From Rahnella aquatilis CIP 78.65 = ATCC 33071 (GTDB taxonomy: Bacteria; Pseudomonadota; Gammaproteobacteria; Enterobacterales; Enterobacteriaceae), in the NCBI RefSeq assembly GCF_000241955.1, contig NC_016819.1:1-64000 (forward strand): 64,000 bases of DNA, given 5' to 3'. Below, in pieces: positions 45,943 to 54,493 of the stretch (position 1 is its first letter; every line of letters begins with the position of its first letter). Position numbers and translations under genes: made by a program. Below the pieces are notes generated by a model. That model was not told the DNA's origin and made no database searches. It was given only the letters and a program-made list of their open reading frames with translations.

Positions 45943-45945
45943 TAT

Positions 45946-46215
45946 TTACTCCATACTCTGTAGACGTTTTGCTGCTTGTTTCAGCCTTTCATTAGGAATC
46001 GCAGGATTGCTAATTGCATTCATCACCAGCTCCCATGATTCCTCGTTGAGGATCAGTCTACGGTGTTGTTCAATAACTTCGGCAGCACGTTCTGAGGCAC
46101 TGCTCAACATAAATTGCGTGACAGACTGATTTGTCATTGCCGCCGCTTCCTCGATCATCCTTTTATCTTCGTCGTTTAATCTAAGATCGATTCGTTGTTT
46201 TTTCAGGGCGGACAT
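45946..46215 (-). CDS. DUF1778 antitoxin (TacA/AtaR family)
   Basis: The protein has 89 residues from ATG 46215, which has a textbook AAAGGAGGTG site; an ATG at 46278 is not needed. The N-terminal ribbon-helix-helix (KKQRIDLRLNDEDKRMIEEA) binds DNA. The C-terminal tail (ISNPAIPNERLKQAAKRL) should neutralise the toxin. The pair represses its own promoter. A palindrome at 46280-46300 is the likely operator. Confidence 0.88.
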   Translation of the reverse strand: MSALKKQRIDLRLNDEDKRMIEEAAAMTNQSVTQFMLSSASERAAEVIEQHRRLILNEESWELVMNAISNPAIPNERLKQAAKRLQSME

Positions 46216-46279
46216 ACCGCACCTCCTTTGATAGGAACTAAGGCTTAAAAAATTACGAGTAAACTGAATGTGAATCACA

Positions 46280-46300
46280 CGTACGGAAAAAATCCGTACG
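46280..46300. promoter_or_regulatory. Operator palindrome upstream of the TacA-like gene
   Basis: CGTACGGA at 46280-46287 and TCCGTACG at 46293-46300 form a perfect inverted repeat around five A residues, about 65-85 bp before the antitoxin start. RHH antitoxins of this family bind such sites. Confidence 0.65.
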
Positions 46301-46404
46301 CTAACTATATCCTCTGGAGGATACTTTTACAACAACCGAGAGTAAATGGACCCGACGCCCATTTACTTTCATCCGGAATATAAGCCTGCCGAAAAACTGT
46401 AGTG

Positions 46405-46775
46405 GCATAGTAAATTTGGCCACCTGAATAGAGGTGATATCATCACCTCACAGTCAAAACAGGTGACATTATGACCGGACGTAACAGACGCAATTTTAGC
46501 CCCGAGTTTCGCCTCGAAGCTGCCCAGCTTGTACTCGATCAGCACTACACCGTTGCCGCCGCTGCCACTGCGATGAATGTCGGCAAATCCACGATGGACA
46601 AATGGGTTCGACAACTGAAAGATGAGCGAGCGGGAAAATCACCCATAGCTTCACCCATGACACCTGAGCAGATTGAGATACGTGAGCTAAAGAAAAGACT
46701 TCAACGCGTTGAAATGGAAAGAGATATCCTGTGGAAATTTACGGAATACATGGTCCTCCCGGACGTGTAATCAGC
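46405..46775 (+). mobile_element. IS3-family left-end remnant with orfA
   Basis: The terminal sequence GTAAATTTGGCCACCTGAAT at about 46410 is followed by a perfect palindrome, GAGGTGATATCATCACCTC (46431-46449). Then comes a frame from ATG 46471 reading [20 protein letters not shown] and [20 protein letters not shown], the HTH of an IS3-type OrfA, with the coiled coil [17 protein letters not shown]. After ERDIL it runs into unrelated residues and stops at 46770. OrfB with the DDE triad is absent, so the element is dead. Confidence 0.8.
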
Positions 46776-46829
46776 CGTATGAACTTACTGTCCTCCCCAC
46801 CCCGGACCCCACAAGATATTCTCCAAAGG

Positions 46830-47363
46830 CTAATGCTTTAATGCCTTGAGGATTTCAGCGGGCTTTACATTCCCAATAAACACAACTGGCGAAGGCTGCA
46901 TAACAACCATCACTGGTGTAACCTCAATACCGACACGATTCGCGAGTGCTGATTGCTGCTCTATTGTCCTGATGCAGGCTGGTGAAGTGTCATTATTCGG
47001 TAAAAAACCAGCCATTGCATTACGTAGGCTTTCACGTGGGGAGTTGGAGCACCAGACCCTGGCCATATCGCTGATCACTTTATCATGGATAGCCGGAGGA
47101 GCAACCGTAAGGAATGACATGGTAAGTCCAGCATCCGTATACTGCTGAACCTTTTTAACCACGTCCGAACAATAACTACATTGGTTATCGATAAAGACAA
47201 CCATGTGATATTTTTCGGCAGGAGCGGTCCATGTTATGGGATTGAGTTCAACCAAGTTATCAGCGATTTCCTTGACAGATGCCTCAGGTGTTAAGGCCAT
47301 TGCACTGGTTGCCATTGGCAGAGTCATAATAGTGAACAAAGATGCAAGGAAGTAATGTTTCAT
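46830..47363 (-). CDS. Periplasmic DsbC-like thiol-disulfide protein
   Basis: The protein has 177 residues with a signal peptide (about 1-23, cleaved after AMA). The thioredoxin-fold centre FIDNQCSYCSDVVKKVQQYT has the active pair Cys62-Ser-Tyr-Cys65, close to DsbC's CGYC. A GIEVTPVMVV cis-proline strand follows. DsbC's N-terminal dimerisation domain is much reduced (about 25-45). Two more cysteines (about 109 and 129) could form a structural disulfide. It lies 51 bp behind a gene for a membrane peptide with a microcin leader, and a role in folding that peptide is a reasonable guess. Confidence 0.8.
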   Translation of the reverse strand: MKHYFLASLFTIMTLPMATSAMALTPEASVKEIADNLVELNPITWTAPAEKYHMVVFIDNQCSYCSDVVKKVQQYTDAGLTMSFLTVAPPAIHDKVISDMARVWCSNSPRESLRNAMAGFLPNNDTSPACIRTIEQQSALANRVGIEVTPVMVVMQPSPVVFIGNVKPAEILKALKH

Positions 47364-47414
47364 TTTTTTCTCTCATATTAATATAATTTTTAGATGCCAT
47401 TCATTAAACAACCA

Positions 47415-47786
47415 TCAGTTTTTTAGACGCCCGCTGATTTTAGGTAATAATACGTAATAGATGATTTCGACAATTCGGACCAGACCCACAATCATCGCTA
47501 CACCCGCAATCCAGTTAGCCAGCCAAAGAGGTATTTCCAATATCGAAAAGGTGAAATACACGCCAATGCGACTTAATATGGCGAAGGTTAATAATCCGCA
47601 AAAAAATGTGGTTACAAATATAAAAACTGGAGATGATTTTTTCATGCATACCAACGTTAAATAAAATGATGATCCACCAGAACTGCCAGAAACAACGCCA
47701 CCACCATCCGTCATGCCGGATGATGGACCGTTGCCATTGTAGCCGCCAGAGATATTTTCAACTTCACTCTTAGTTAGCAGACGCAT
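47415..47786 (-). CDS. Double-glycine-leader membrane peptide (microcin-like precursor)
   Basis: The product has 123 residues. The first 15, MRLLTKSEVENISGG, fit the class II microcin leader pattern (colicin V: MRTLTLNELDSVSGG), so cleavage after GG is expected. A Gly/Ser-rich segment (NGNGPSSGMTDGGG, SGSSGGSS) follows, then two hydrophobic segments (about 54-76 and 86-113). The mature form of about 108 residues is therefore small, glycine-rich and membrane-active in appearance. No peptidase-containing ABC exporter or immunity gene is recognisable nearby. The only partner is the DsbC-like gene downstream. It is not matched to a known microcin. Confidence 0.65.
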   Translation of the reverse strand: MRLLTKSEVENISGGYNGNGPSSGMTDGGGVVSGSSGGSSFYLTLVCMKKSSPVFIFVTTFFCGLLTFAILSRIGVYFTFSILEIPLWLANWIAGVAMIVGLVRIVEIIYYVLLPKISGRLKN

Positions 47787-47936
47787 ATATATCTCTAATA
47801 AATTTTTTTAAGAACATTCATTATATTGGCGTGAGTTGCTCCCTCGTTTGATCTGAACCAACTTAATTAACATAGTTACTTGAAAATTTAAGTGACAAAC
47901 ACCAATGGAACGATGCTGGACGACTTGTGGCGTATT

Positions 47937-48147
47937 TAGGCAAATAATCCGTGTAGTTCGGCGTTGGCCTTGGCTGTTTCAACCAGGTGAGTCTGCAGTC
48001 GGCCGAGTTCGTGTGCACCGGTACCGTCGACTTCCAGACGTTCCGAAAGATCGGTCAACGCGACACTTGCGGTTTTGAGGGTGGATTCCATTTGTACAGC
48101 GATCATGCGGGCAATATTCGTGTTGGCCACTTCAGCATCGCCCAGTT
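47937..48147. repeat. 211-bp repeat, copy B (diguanylate cyclase fragment)
   Basis: This is the duplicate of 44838-45048 in the same orientation. It reads as residues [20 protein letters not shown] and [11 protein letters not shown] of the sensor domain. It ends exactly where an IS3-type terminal repeat begins (48148), so an insertion cut it. Confidence 0.9.
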
Positions 48148-48410
48148 TGACCTGCTCCCCGTTGATTAATACACCCCGCTGTGAGTAATGTCTTCATAAG
48201 CCACATGAGGACATCCCCACGAAGAAGCGTTTTTTCGACGAACAGATCATCAGTATTCTCCGGGAGGCCGAAGCCGGGGTTTCGGCCCGGGAACTCTGCC
48301 TCAGTATGCTATTTCAGACGCCACCTTTTACACCTGGTGCAAGAAGTTTGGCGGCATGGAAGTCCCCGAAGTAAAGCGACTCAAAAAGCAGATGTCAAAT
48401 TCTTGTATTT
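48148..48410 (+). mobile_element. IS3-family remnant (left end and orfA start)
   Basis: The end TGACCTGCTCCCCGTTGAT at 48148 is a known style of IS3-group terminal repeat. Shortly after, a frame reads FFDEQIISILREAEAGVSAR, continuing after a slip as FYTWCKKFGGMEVPEVKRLK. That is the N-terminal HTH of an IS3-type OrfA. There are frame changes inside and no OrfB. It is a decayed, partial copy. Confidence 0.75.
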
Positions 48411-48471
48411 GAAAACATTATAATATCAGTCACTTAAGTTCATATAATCATAATTAAGTTTTGTCTTTCAT

Positions 48472-50007
48472 TTAATGCCCTGCCGCCGGAGCACCTGACG
48501 GACCAGAACGACTGAAGGGTGGCCGTGTGAACCAGATAACCACAATCAGCGCCATAAAACCCCAGCCTAATATCCAGAAGTAATCAATGGTCGACATCAT
48601 ATAGGCCTGCTGCTCAATGGTTTTATCGACAGACGCCATATTCTGCTGGGTGAGCCCCCCCATCTTCTCAATATAATTCACCGCCGCCGGGTTGTACGCA
48701 GAGACGCTCTCCGTCAGATTGGCATGGTGGAATACCTCTCTGCGGGACCAAATCCAGGTCGTCAGCGACGAGGCGAACGACCCGCCCAGTACGCGGAAGA
48801 ACGTTGCCAGACCGGAACCTTCGGCGATTTCTGCACCGTTAAGATTCGACAAGACGATAGTGGTCACAGGCATAAAGAAAAACGCCACGCCAATCCCCAT
48901 AAACAGCTGCACTTGCGCAATGGTGCGGAAATCCACGTCGGTGTTGAACTGTGCACGGATGAGACAGGATGCCCCCATCGTAAGGAATGACAGCGATGCC
49001 AGAATACGCAGATCAACTTTGTTGGCATAGCGGCCAATAAACGGCGTCATCAATAACGGCAGTACGCCCATGGGTGCGGCGGCGAGCCCTGCCCAAATCG
49101 CCGTATAGCCCATCTGAGTTTGCAGCCACTGTGGCAGAATAATGTTGATGGCGAAGAACGCGGCGTAGCCCAGTGTTAGCGAGAGCGTGCCGACGGCAAA
49201 GTTGCGTTCTTTGAACAAGCGCAGGTTAACAATCGGATGGCGCTCGCCCAGTTCCCAGATGACAAACGACACCAGAGAAATCGCGGAAATGACCGTCATG
49301 ATGACAATTTGCAGGGAAGCAAACCAGTCGAGATCGTTGCCCTTATCTAATACAACCTGCAGCAACCCAACCCCCATCACCAGCAGCGCAATGCCAATAT
49401 AGTCAATTGGCACGTGGCTCGTCGTTTCTTCACGGGCACGCAGCTGGGTCCAGACCACGAGAGTGGCAAAAATGCCGATTGGCACATTGATGTAGAAGAT
49501 CCATGGCCAGGAATAGTTATCGGTGATCCAGCCTCCGGTGATGGGTCCGACGATGGGTGCGACAACCGTCACCATCGACAGCAGCGCCAGCGCCATGCTT
49601 CGCTTGCTGGGGGGGAAGATCACCAGCAGCAACGTCTGACACATCGGGAACATCGGGCCTGCGAAAAACCCCTGCAGGGCGCGAAAGATGATCAGTTCGG
49701 TCATGCTGTGCGCTAAGCCGCACAGGAACGAGCTGAGCGTAAACATCACCACCGAACCAAGAAACAACTTCAGTTGCCCGAACCGGCGGGTAAACCAGCC
49801 GGTCAGCGGCAGGGCAATGGCGTTACATACCGCAAAGGAGGTGATAACCCACGTCCCCTGGTCCGCACTAACGCCAAGGTTTCCGGCGATAGTCGGCAGC
49901 GCAACGTTTGCAATGGTGGAGTCCAATACCTGCATAAATGTCGCCAGCGACAATGCGAGCACCGCCAGCCACATAGTGGGCGGCGTAAATGCGGCCTTAT
50001 CTTGCAT
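48472..50007 (-). CDS. EmrB-like MFS multidrug transporter (DHA2)
   Basis: The protein has 511 residues from ATG 50007 (GGGAGA upstream). It has 14 predicted helices. Motif C in helix 5 reads VVAPIVGPITGGWITDNYSW, motif A is GWFTRRFGQLKLF, and DSTIANVALPTIAG is motif D1 in helix 1. DHA2 pumps of this type expel drugs, uncouplers or fatty acids through an adaptor and TolC. The adaptor gene ends 10 bp upstream. Similar to EmrB but the regulator differs from EmrR, so I do not use the symbol. Confidence 0.87.
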   Translation of the reverse strand: MQDKAAFTPPTMWLAVLALSLATFMQVLDSTIANVALPTIAGNLGVSADQGTWVITSFAVCNAIALPLTGWFTRRFGQLKLFLGSVVMFTLSSFLCGLAHSMTELIIFRALQGFFAGPMFPMCQTLLLVIFPPSKRSMALALLSMVTVVAPIVGPITGGWITDNYSWPWIFYINVPIGIFATLVVWTQLRAREETTSHVPIDYIGIALLVMGVGLLQVVLDKGNDLDWFASLQIVIMTVISAISLVSFVIWELGERHPIVNLRLFKERNFAVGTLSLTLGYAAFFAINIILPQWLQTQMGYTAIWAGLAAAPMGVLPLLMTPFIGRYANKVDLRILASLSFLTMGASCLIRAQFNTDVDFRTIAQVQLFMGIGVAFFFMPVTTIVLSNLNGAEIAEGSGLATFFRVLGGSFASSLTTWIWSRREVFHHANLTESVSAYNPAAVNYIEKMGGLTQQNMASVDKTIEQQAYMMSTIDYFWILGWGFMALIVVIWFTRPPFSRSGPSGAPAAGH

Positions 50008-50017
50008 TACGTCTCCC

Positions 50018-51196
50018 TTAACGGCTGCCTGTGGCAACCGTTTTGCTGTTGTCATGAAGGATTTTAGCCACCAGTTTGTCCGCTTCCGCCAGCGGGTTTT
50101 GATACACATCCGTGCTGAAACGTGGGGTGCTAACGGTTTGCTGCGGCAGCAAATGGCCGCCGTCGTCGCGGATATCCACGCGGACGTTCATCGACAGGCC
50201 AACGCGCAGCGGGTGCTTCTGCATATCGCGCGGATCAAGCGTGATACGCACCGGCAGGCGCTGAACAATCTTGATCCAGTTGCCGCTGGCATTCTGGGCG
50301 GGTAGCAGAGAGAACGCACTGCCGGTCCCGATGCCCAGGCTTTCGATAGTGCCGTGGTATTCAACGTTGTCACCGTAAAGATCCGCATTGAGCGTGACCT
50401 TCTGGCCCAGGCGCATGGAGTACATCTGACTTTCTTTGAAGTTTGCATCCACCCACACTTCACTCAGCGGCACGATAGCCAGCAGCGTGGTGCCGGAATC
50501 CACGCGCATACCCAGCTGCACAGCGCGTTTGGCTACGTAACCGCTTACGGGTGCAACGATGGTAGTGCGGGCGTTGTCCAGGAAGCGCTGGCGCAGTGTG
50601 GCAACCGCACTTTTGATTTCCGGATGACTGTCGATAACGGTGTCGTCGACCATTGCAGTATTGGTGCGTAACGCTTCCTGCGCGGCGGCTAAATCGCTTT
50701 GTGCGCTGGTGACCGCATCACGGTAGTGAGAAAGATCTTCCGAAGAAATAGCGCCGGAAGAGAAGATCTTCTGGCGGCGGGTATAGTCATTTTGTGCCGT
50801 TTGCAAGGCGACTTTTTTGGCCGCAACCTGGGCACGGTAGTTATCCGCCGTGCTGTACAAACCGCGAACCTGACGAACGGTGTTCGCAAGGTTAGCTTCC
50901 GCCTGTTGCAGAGCGATTTCGGTGTCGCTCGGGTCGAGCAGCACCAGCGGCTGGCCTTTCTGTACAAAGTCGCCTTCATCCACCGTCACTTGTGTCACCG
51001 TACCGCCAATCTGCGGCGTAAGCGTGACCTGGTTGCCATTTACGTAAGCATCATCGGTAGATTCATAGAAGCGGGCGTAAAGCAGATACCACGCCAGTAT
51101 TCCCCCGGCGGCAATCACCAGAATAAAAAACAAAATTATAAAATTACGTTTGCGCTTGCTACCGCGCTCAACATCTTGGGCTGGTGTGGTTTCCAT
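50018..51196 (-). CDS. EmrA-like membrane fusion protein (HlyD family)
   Basis: The protein has 392 residues. A single N-terminal membrane anchor (about 17-39) is followed by the biotinyl-lipoyl half YESTDDAYVNGNQVTLTPQI. A long coiled-coil hairpin (about 90-190) comes next, then the second half TIVAPVSGYVAKRAVQLGMR. It connects the MFS pump to an outer-membrane channel. It is part of a three-gene unit (marR-emrA-emrB) read leftward. Confidence 0.88.
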   Translation of the reverse strand: METTPAQDVERGSKRKRNFIILFFILVIAAGGILAWYLLYARFYESTDDAYVNGNQVTLTPQIGGTVTQVTVDEGDFVQKGQPLVLLDPSDTEIALQQAEANLANTVRQVRGLYSTADNYRAQVAAKKVALQTAQNDYTRRQKIFSSGAISSEDLSHYRDAVTSAQSDLAAAQEALRTNTAMVDDTVIDSHPEIKSAVATLRQRFLDNARTTIVAPVSGYVAKRAVQLGMRVDSGTTLLAIVPLSEVWVDANFKESQMYSMRLGQKVTLNADLYGDNVEYHGTIESLGIGTGSAFSLLPAQNASGNWIKIVQRLPVRITLDPRDMQKHPLRVGLSMNVRVDIRDDGGHLLPQQTVSTPRFSTDVYQNPLAEADKLVAKILHDNSKTVATGSR

Positions 51197-51220
51197 CTTG
51201 TGATGACCTTTTTGAAAACG

Positions 51221-51676
51221 TTAGCGATGAGGTGCGGTGATGTCGTCCGGGAGCATTTTTGTAATGAGCTCTACCAGTAAGCGGGATTCCCCGGGAGTAA
51301 GGCGTGCGGTGAGATTGCCCATGATTGAGGTCTGCGCATCTTTCTCAAAACGTTCGCACAGGGCCTGACCTTCGTCAGTCAACGTCAGAATCACCTGGCG
51401 TTTATCCTGCGGGTTCGGGGTACGTGCAATCAGTTCCCGCTTTACCATACGGTCGACCATGCGACTCATGCCACCGGCGTCCATCACCAAATTTTTGCTG
51501 ATTTCAACAGGGCTGTAAAAACCTTTATATATACTAATCAATACCTTGAATTGTTGTGCAGTGATATTCGCACCGGCAAAGTACTCGCTGATGATCTGGT
51601 CTTTGAACTGGTTCGCGAGGTGGATAAGCAAACCAAGGGGTAATTTATCGCCGCTAATAGCGGAAGTATTGTGCAT
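51221..51676 (-). CDS. MarR-family regulator of the Emr-like pump
   Basis: The protein has 151 residues. Winged HTH segments are ISIYKGFYSPVEISKNLVMD and AGGMSRMVDRMVKRELIART followed by the wing PNPQDKRQVILTLTDEG. It leads the operon, 24 bp before the adaptor gene. MarR proteins of pump operons are usually repressors released by phenolic or aromatic ligands. The sequence is not EmrR/MprA itself. Confidence 0.87.
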   Translation of the reverse strand: MHNTSAISGDKLPLGLLIHLANQFKDQIISEYFAGANITAQQFKVLISIYKGFYSPVEISKNLVMDAGGMSRMVDRMVKRELIARTPNPQDKRQVILTLTDEGQALCERFEKDAQTSIMGNLTARLTPGESRLLVELITKMLPDDITAPHR

Positions 51677-52089
51677 AATGCTTGCCTAGTCATTAATTTC
51701 AAATAAAACTACTGTCCAGGCATCTATCTGTCAAGGTTGTGTCAAATTAATCGCATTTTTTGTCAGGGACTTACGGGGAACACTTTTTAGTTTTAACCCG
51801 CATGCACCGGGCCGAACGGGTCTGTGCGGCGCAAGCCCAATGTATCTGGCGATTCATTATCGTCAGGAAACGTTTAACGAAGCAGGTGAGGCTGGATAAA
51901 GGACGGGCAATTATTGGGCGCGGGGTTTGCTATCTTATTTAACATAATTAACGTTATGCGATCTGCGGTAAGGTGCGTCTCTATTGTACCCAAGCCAGCT
52001 ACCTGCTTGAGGTCATCAAGAAAATGCTTATGGGCTATGAAACCCTGAACAAGGGTCGTCAGGTGGGCAAAAACAGCGACTGTTTCACC
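51677..52089. other. Intergenic region
   Basis: No intact gene is seen. A plus-strand frame near 51975-52085 (CTQASYLLEVIKKMLMGYET) looks protein-like but has no start or family I can name; it may be another gene scar. Confidence 0.3.
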
Positions 52090-52214
52090 CTTAGATCGCC
52101 TTTTCAGGACCTCAGCGATATGCCACACATCCAGGTTCCCCTGTGCTGCTGAGACAGTCAACTCTTCATGGTCATGAGAAAACCGAAGAAGAACCCCATT
52201 ACGGCGCAGGAATA
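52090..52214 (-). pseudogene. C-terminal fragment of a second doc gene
   Basis: The frame reads FLRRNGVLLRFSHDHEELTV and SAAQGNLDVWHIAEVLKR, nearly identical to the end of Doc at 30.4 kb but with several replacements. The Fic motif and everything before it are missing. Downstream codons are unrelated. It is a relic of another phd-doc locus. Confidence 0.8.
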
Positions 52215-52603
52215 ATGTACAACTAAATGTCCTCTTCAAAAGTGTTTTTTTCAACATTTTCACTGATGACTGATGACTCCTGATTTATGTTAAATCTCAT
52301 GCTATGTATCAATAATGAAGATGTTGAATCTCCTTATCTGAGATCTCCTCCCTGGCTATGCCTTTCACCTTTCTTTGCACTGAATGACGTTGGCTTTTTT
52401 GACTTAATATAATGGGACTTATATAAAGTTAGCGATATACATAAAGAACAGATAATCTATCCAGTAGTTACAAGGTGCAGGTAATTTTTCACTGCGGATC
52501 GTGCAGGTTTCGCTACGTGAAATCTGCAAGGGAAATACCCTGCTTCTTTATCAGAATCCACGTAGCGTCGTCAGTGACCGGGAGTTCGCTTTTTAAGCTA
52601 TCT
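52215..52603. promoter_or_regulatory. Leader region of the Cre-like gene
   Basis: An AT-rich promoter region is followed by a perfect 9-bp inverted repeat: CGCTACGTG at 52511-52519 and CACGTAGCG at 52559-52567, 39 bp apart, just before the chosen start at 52604. It may be an operator or a leader hairpin. A longer open frame starts at 52475 but its extra residues do not belong to the family. Confidence 0.45.
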
Positions 52604-53653
52604 ATGGGCAAGTTATCACCAATTAACCCGATACTGCCTGTTATCCAGGCGGAAGAAGATGTTCTGGCCAGGCTGAAGGAATTTGTTCAGGACAAGGAGG
52701 CTTTTTCACCCAATACCTGGCGACAGTTGATGAGCGTTATGCGGATCTGCCACAGGTGGTCGACAGAAAATAGCCGTTCATTTTTGCCCATGCTTGCGTC
52801 AGACCTTCGTGATTACCTGAACTGGCTGCAAGAGAACGGCCGAGCCTCTTCAACAATTGCGACGCATGGCTCATTGATTTCGATGTTACACCGTAACGCC
52901 GGTCTTACACCGCCAAACACTTCCCCACTGGTTTTCCGGGCGGTGAAAAAGATAAATCGTGTTGCGGTTGTCGAGGGTGAACGAACTGGCCAGGCTGTGC
53001 CCTTTCGTCTTGAGGATCTGCTTAAGCTGGATGCATTATGGTCTGACTCGATTTTGCTTCGCCAAAAACGGGATCTTGCATTCCTGCATGTCGCTTACAG
53101 TACCCTGCTGCGTATCAGTGAGCTAGCCCGCCTCCGTGTTCGTGATATCTCCCGGGCGCCGGATGGCAGGATTATCCTTAATGTGAGTTATACCAAGACT
53201 ATTGTTCAGACAGGTGGACTGATCAAATCTCTCAGTTCGCAGTCCTCCCGCCGGCTGTCGGAATGGTTGTCGGTGTCAGGTATCAGCGCTGAACCCGATG
53301 CCTTCCTCTTTTGTCCGGTTCACCGTTCGGGAAGTGCAACTCTTTCAATCGCCCGTCCGCTGAGCACGCCGGCGATGGAATCTATTTTCGCACAGGCCTG
53401 GCGTACGATTGGAGCAGGTGAAGCTATCATTCCAAACAAAGGGCGCTATACAGCCTGGACTGGTCACAGTGCCCGCGTAGGCGCTGCACAGGATATGGCG
53501 GGACGTGGCTATGCTGTCGCTCAGATTATGCAGGAAGGAACCTGGAAAAAGCCTGAAACATTAATGCGTTATATCCGTAATCTTCAGGCGCATGAAGGGG
53601 CGATGATTGATATCATGGAAAAAAGCACTCTCCATCATAACGATAAAAAATAG
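52604..53653 (+). CDS. Cre-like tyrosine recombinase
   Basis: The protein has 349 residues from ATG 52604; phage P1 Cre has 343, and the alignment runs end to end. The N-terminal core-binding domain has DKEAFSPNTWRQLMSVMRIC and LRDYLNWLQENGR (Cre: DRQAFSEHTWKMLLSVCRSW). The catalytic residues fall at almost the same numbers as in Cre: Arg170, Lys198, His288, Arg291, Trp314 and the nucleophile Tyr323 (Cre 173, 201, 289, 292, 315, 324). Cre resolves plasmid dimers at loxP. A lox-shaped 34-bp site follows three bases after the stop codon. Confidence 0.9.
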   Translation: MGKLSPINPILPVIQAEEDVLARLKEFVQDKEAFSPNTWRQLMSVMRICHRWSTENSRSFLPMLASDLRDYLNWLQENGRASSTIATHGSLISMLHRNAGLTPPNTSPLVFRAVKKINRVAVVEGERTGQAVPFRLEDLLKLDALWSDSILLRQKRDLAFLHVAYSTLLRISELARLRVRDISRAPDGRIILNVSYTKTIVQTGGLIKSLSSQSSRRLSEWLSVSGISAEPDAFLFCPVHRSGSATLSIARPLSTPAMESIFAQAWRTIGAGEAIIPNKGRYTAWTGHSARVGAAQDMAGRGYAVAQIMQEGTWKKPETLMRYIRNLQAHEGAMIDIMEKSTLHHNDKK

Positions 53654-53655
53654 CA

Positions 53656-53689
53656 TAATTCACACTTCATCATTATGATGTGTGAATTC
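53656..53689. other. Candidate lox-like recombination site (13-8-13)
   Basis: Two 13-bp arms flank an 8-bp spacer. The left arm TAATTCACACTTC (53656-53668) and the right arm read inverted, GAATTCACACATC (53677-53689), agree at 11 of 13 positions. The spacer ATCATTAT is not self-complementary, so the site would have direction, as loxP does. It lies immediately after the Cre-like gene. It could instead be an inefficient terminator hairpin, but it lacks a T run. Confidence 0.55.
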
Positions 53690-53742
53690 ATGTTTATGTT
53701 TTTGCTGTGATCACATGCTGCGCTTCAAGGTCACCGGAAATA

Positions 53743-54222
53743 TTAAATACGCAGCATTAATGTCATCGGATTAATTGGCGATGATGTAAAACCGTAGTGT
53801 TCATAAAATTGTTTAGCCGGTTCATGAAGTGCATGTACGAGTAATGCTCTGACACCTGTGTTTTCAGCAATTGAATGAACTCGAAGAACGGCATCCTGTA
53901 GCAATGATGCACCTAGCTTTAATCCCTGAGTGCGAAGGTCGACCGCCAATCTTCCCAATACTATGACCGGAACTGGATCAGGCATATTACGCCGAACAGA
54001 CCCTGTTGCTTCCCTGTGCAACACAGCGCCGGCTGCGAGCGCATAATAACCGACAATACTCTTATCGTGAGTCGCGACAACAAAAGTACGACTTGCACCG
54101 TTTAAATGGTTTGTCAGAGCGCGTCGTTTTAACCATTCATCTAACGTTGATTCCCCACAACCAAACGCATCAAGGATATGTTCAGTTGTAAGTGGCTCAG
54201 GAGCAGACAGTTTTAGACTCAT
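53743..54222 (-). CDS. kacT: GNAT-type toxin (KacT family)
   Basis: The protein has about 159 residues from ATG 54222, which overlaps the antitoxin stop by four bases (ATGA); an ATG at 54228 is less likely. It reads HILDAFGCGESTLDEWLKRR, VIVLGRLAVDLRTQGLKLGA and FYEHYGFTSSPINPMTLMLR, the pattern of Klebsiella KacT and Salmonella TacT. These acetylate aminoacyl-tRNA and halt translation, promoting persistence. It is clearly different from the toxin at 45.4 kb. Confidence 0.9.
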   Translation of the reverse strand: MSLKLSAPEPLTTEHILDAFGCGESTLDEWLKRRALTNHLNGASRTFVVATHDKSIVGYYALAAGAVLHREATGSVRRNMPDPVPVIVLGRLAVDLRTQGLKLGASLLQDAVLRVHSIAENTGVRALLVHALHEPAKQFYEHYGFTSSPINPMTLMLRI

Positions 54223-54479
54223 GCCCAAGGTGCTTTCACTGCCATGAGCCGTTCCAGACCCTGATTTGCCTTTTGAGGTGCGTCAAGCATCGCTGTGAAT
54301 TCATGGAATTTTTCAGTATCTAACTGGAAGAAAACCTGGTCGAGCAAAATAGCCTGCGCGCGTTCACACGCTACTTCCAGCATAAAATCAGATCGGTTTT
54401 TACCCAATAGGCTGGCGGCTTGGTCGATGAGATCACGTTGTTCCGGCAAAGCGCGCAAATTAATCGCAGCGTCACGCAT
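54219..54479 (-). CDS. kacA: DUF1778 antitoxin (KacA family)
   Basis: The protein has 86 residues. The RHH segment INLRALPEQRDLIDQAASLL and FMLEVACERAQAILLDQVFF are typical of KacA/TacA. The C-terminal tail (NQGLERLMAVKAPW) inserts into the toxin. It is upstream of, and overlapping, kacT. A long operator palindrome precedes the gene. Confidence 0.9.
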   Translation of the reverse strand: MRDAAINLRALPEQRDLIDQAASLLGKNRSDFMLEVACERAQAILLDQVFFQLDTEKFHEFTAMLDAPQKANQGLERLMAVKAPWA

Positions 54480-54493
54480 TTTTTATATCTCCT

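Noticed and set aside
46431..46449. Perfect palindrome GAGGTGATATCATCACCTC as a possible phage or TA operator
   Set aside because: It lies between the IS3 end and orfA and is more simply part of the insertion element.
48472..51676. Pump next to the microcin-like peptide as its exporter
   Set aside because: The pump is an MFS/EmrA type without a C39 peptidase domain, so it cannot process a double-glycine leader; it is also separated by IS remnants.
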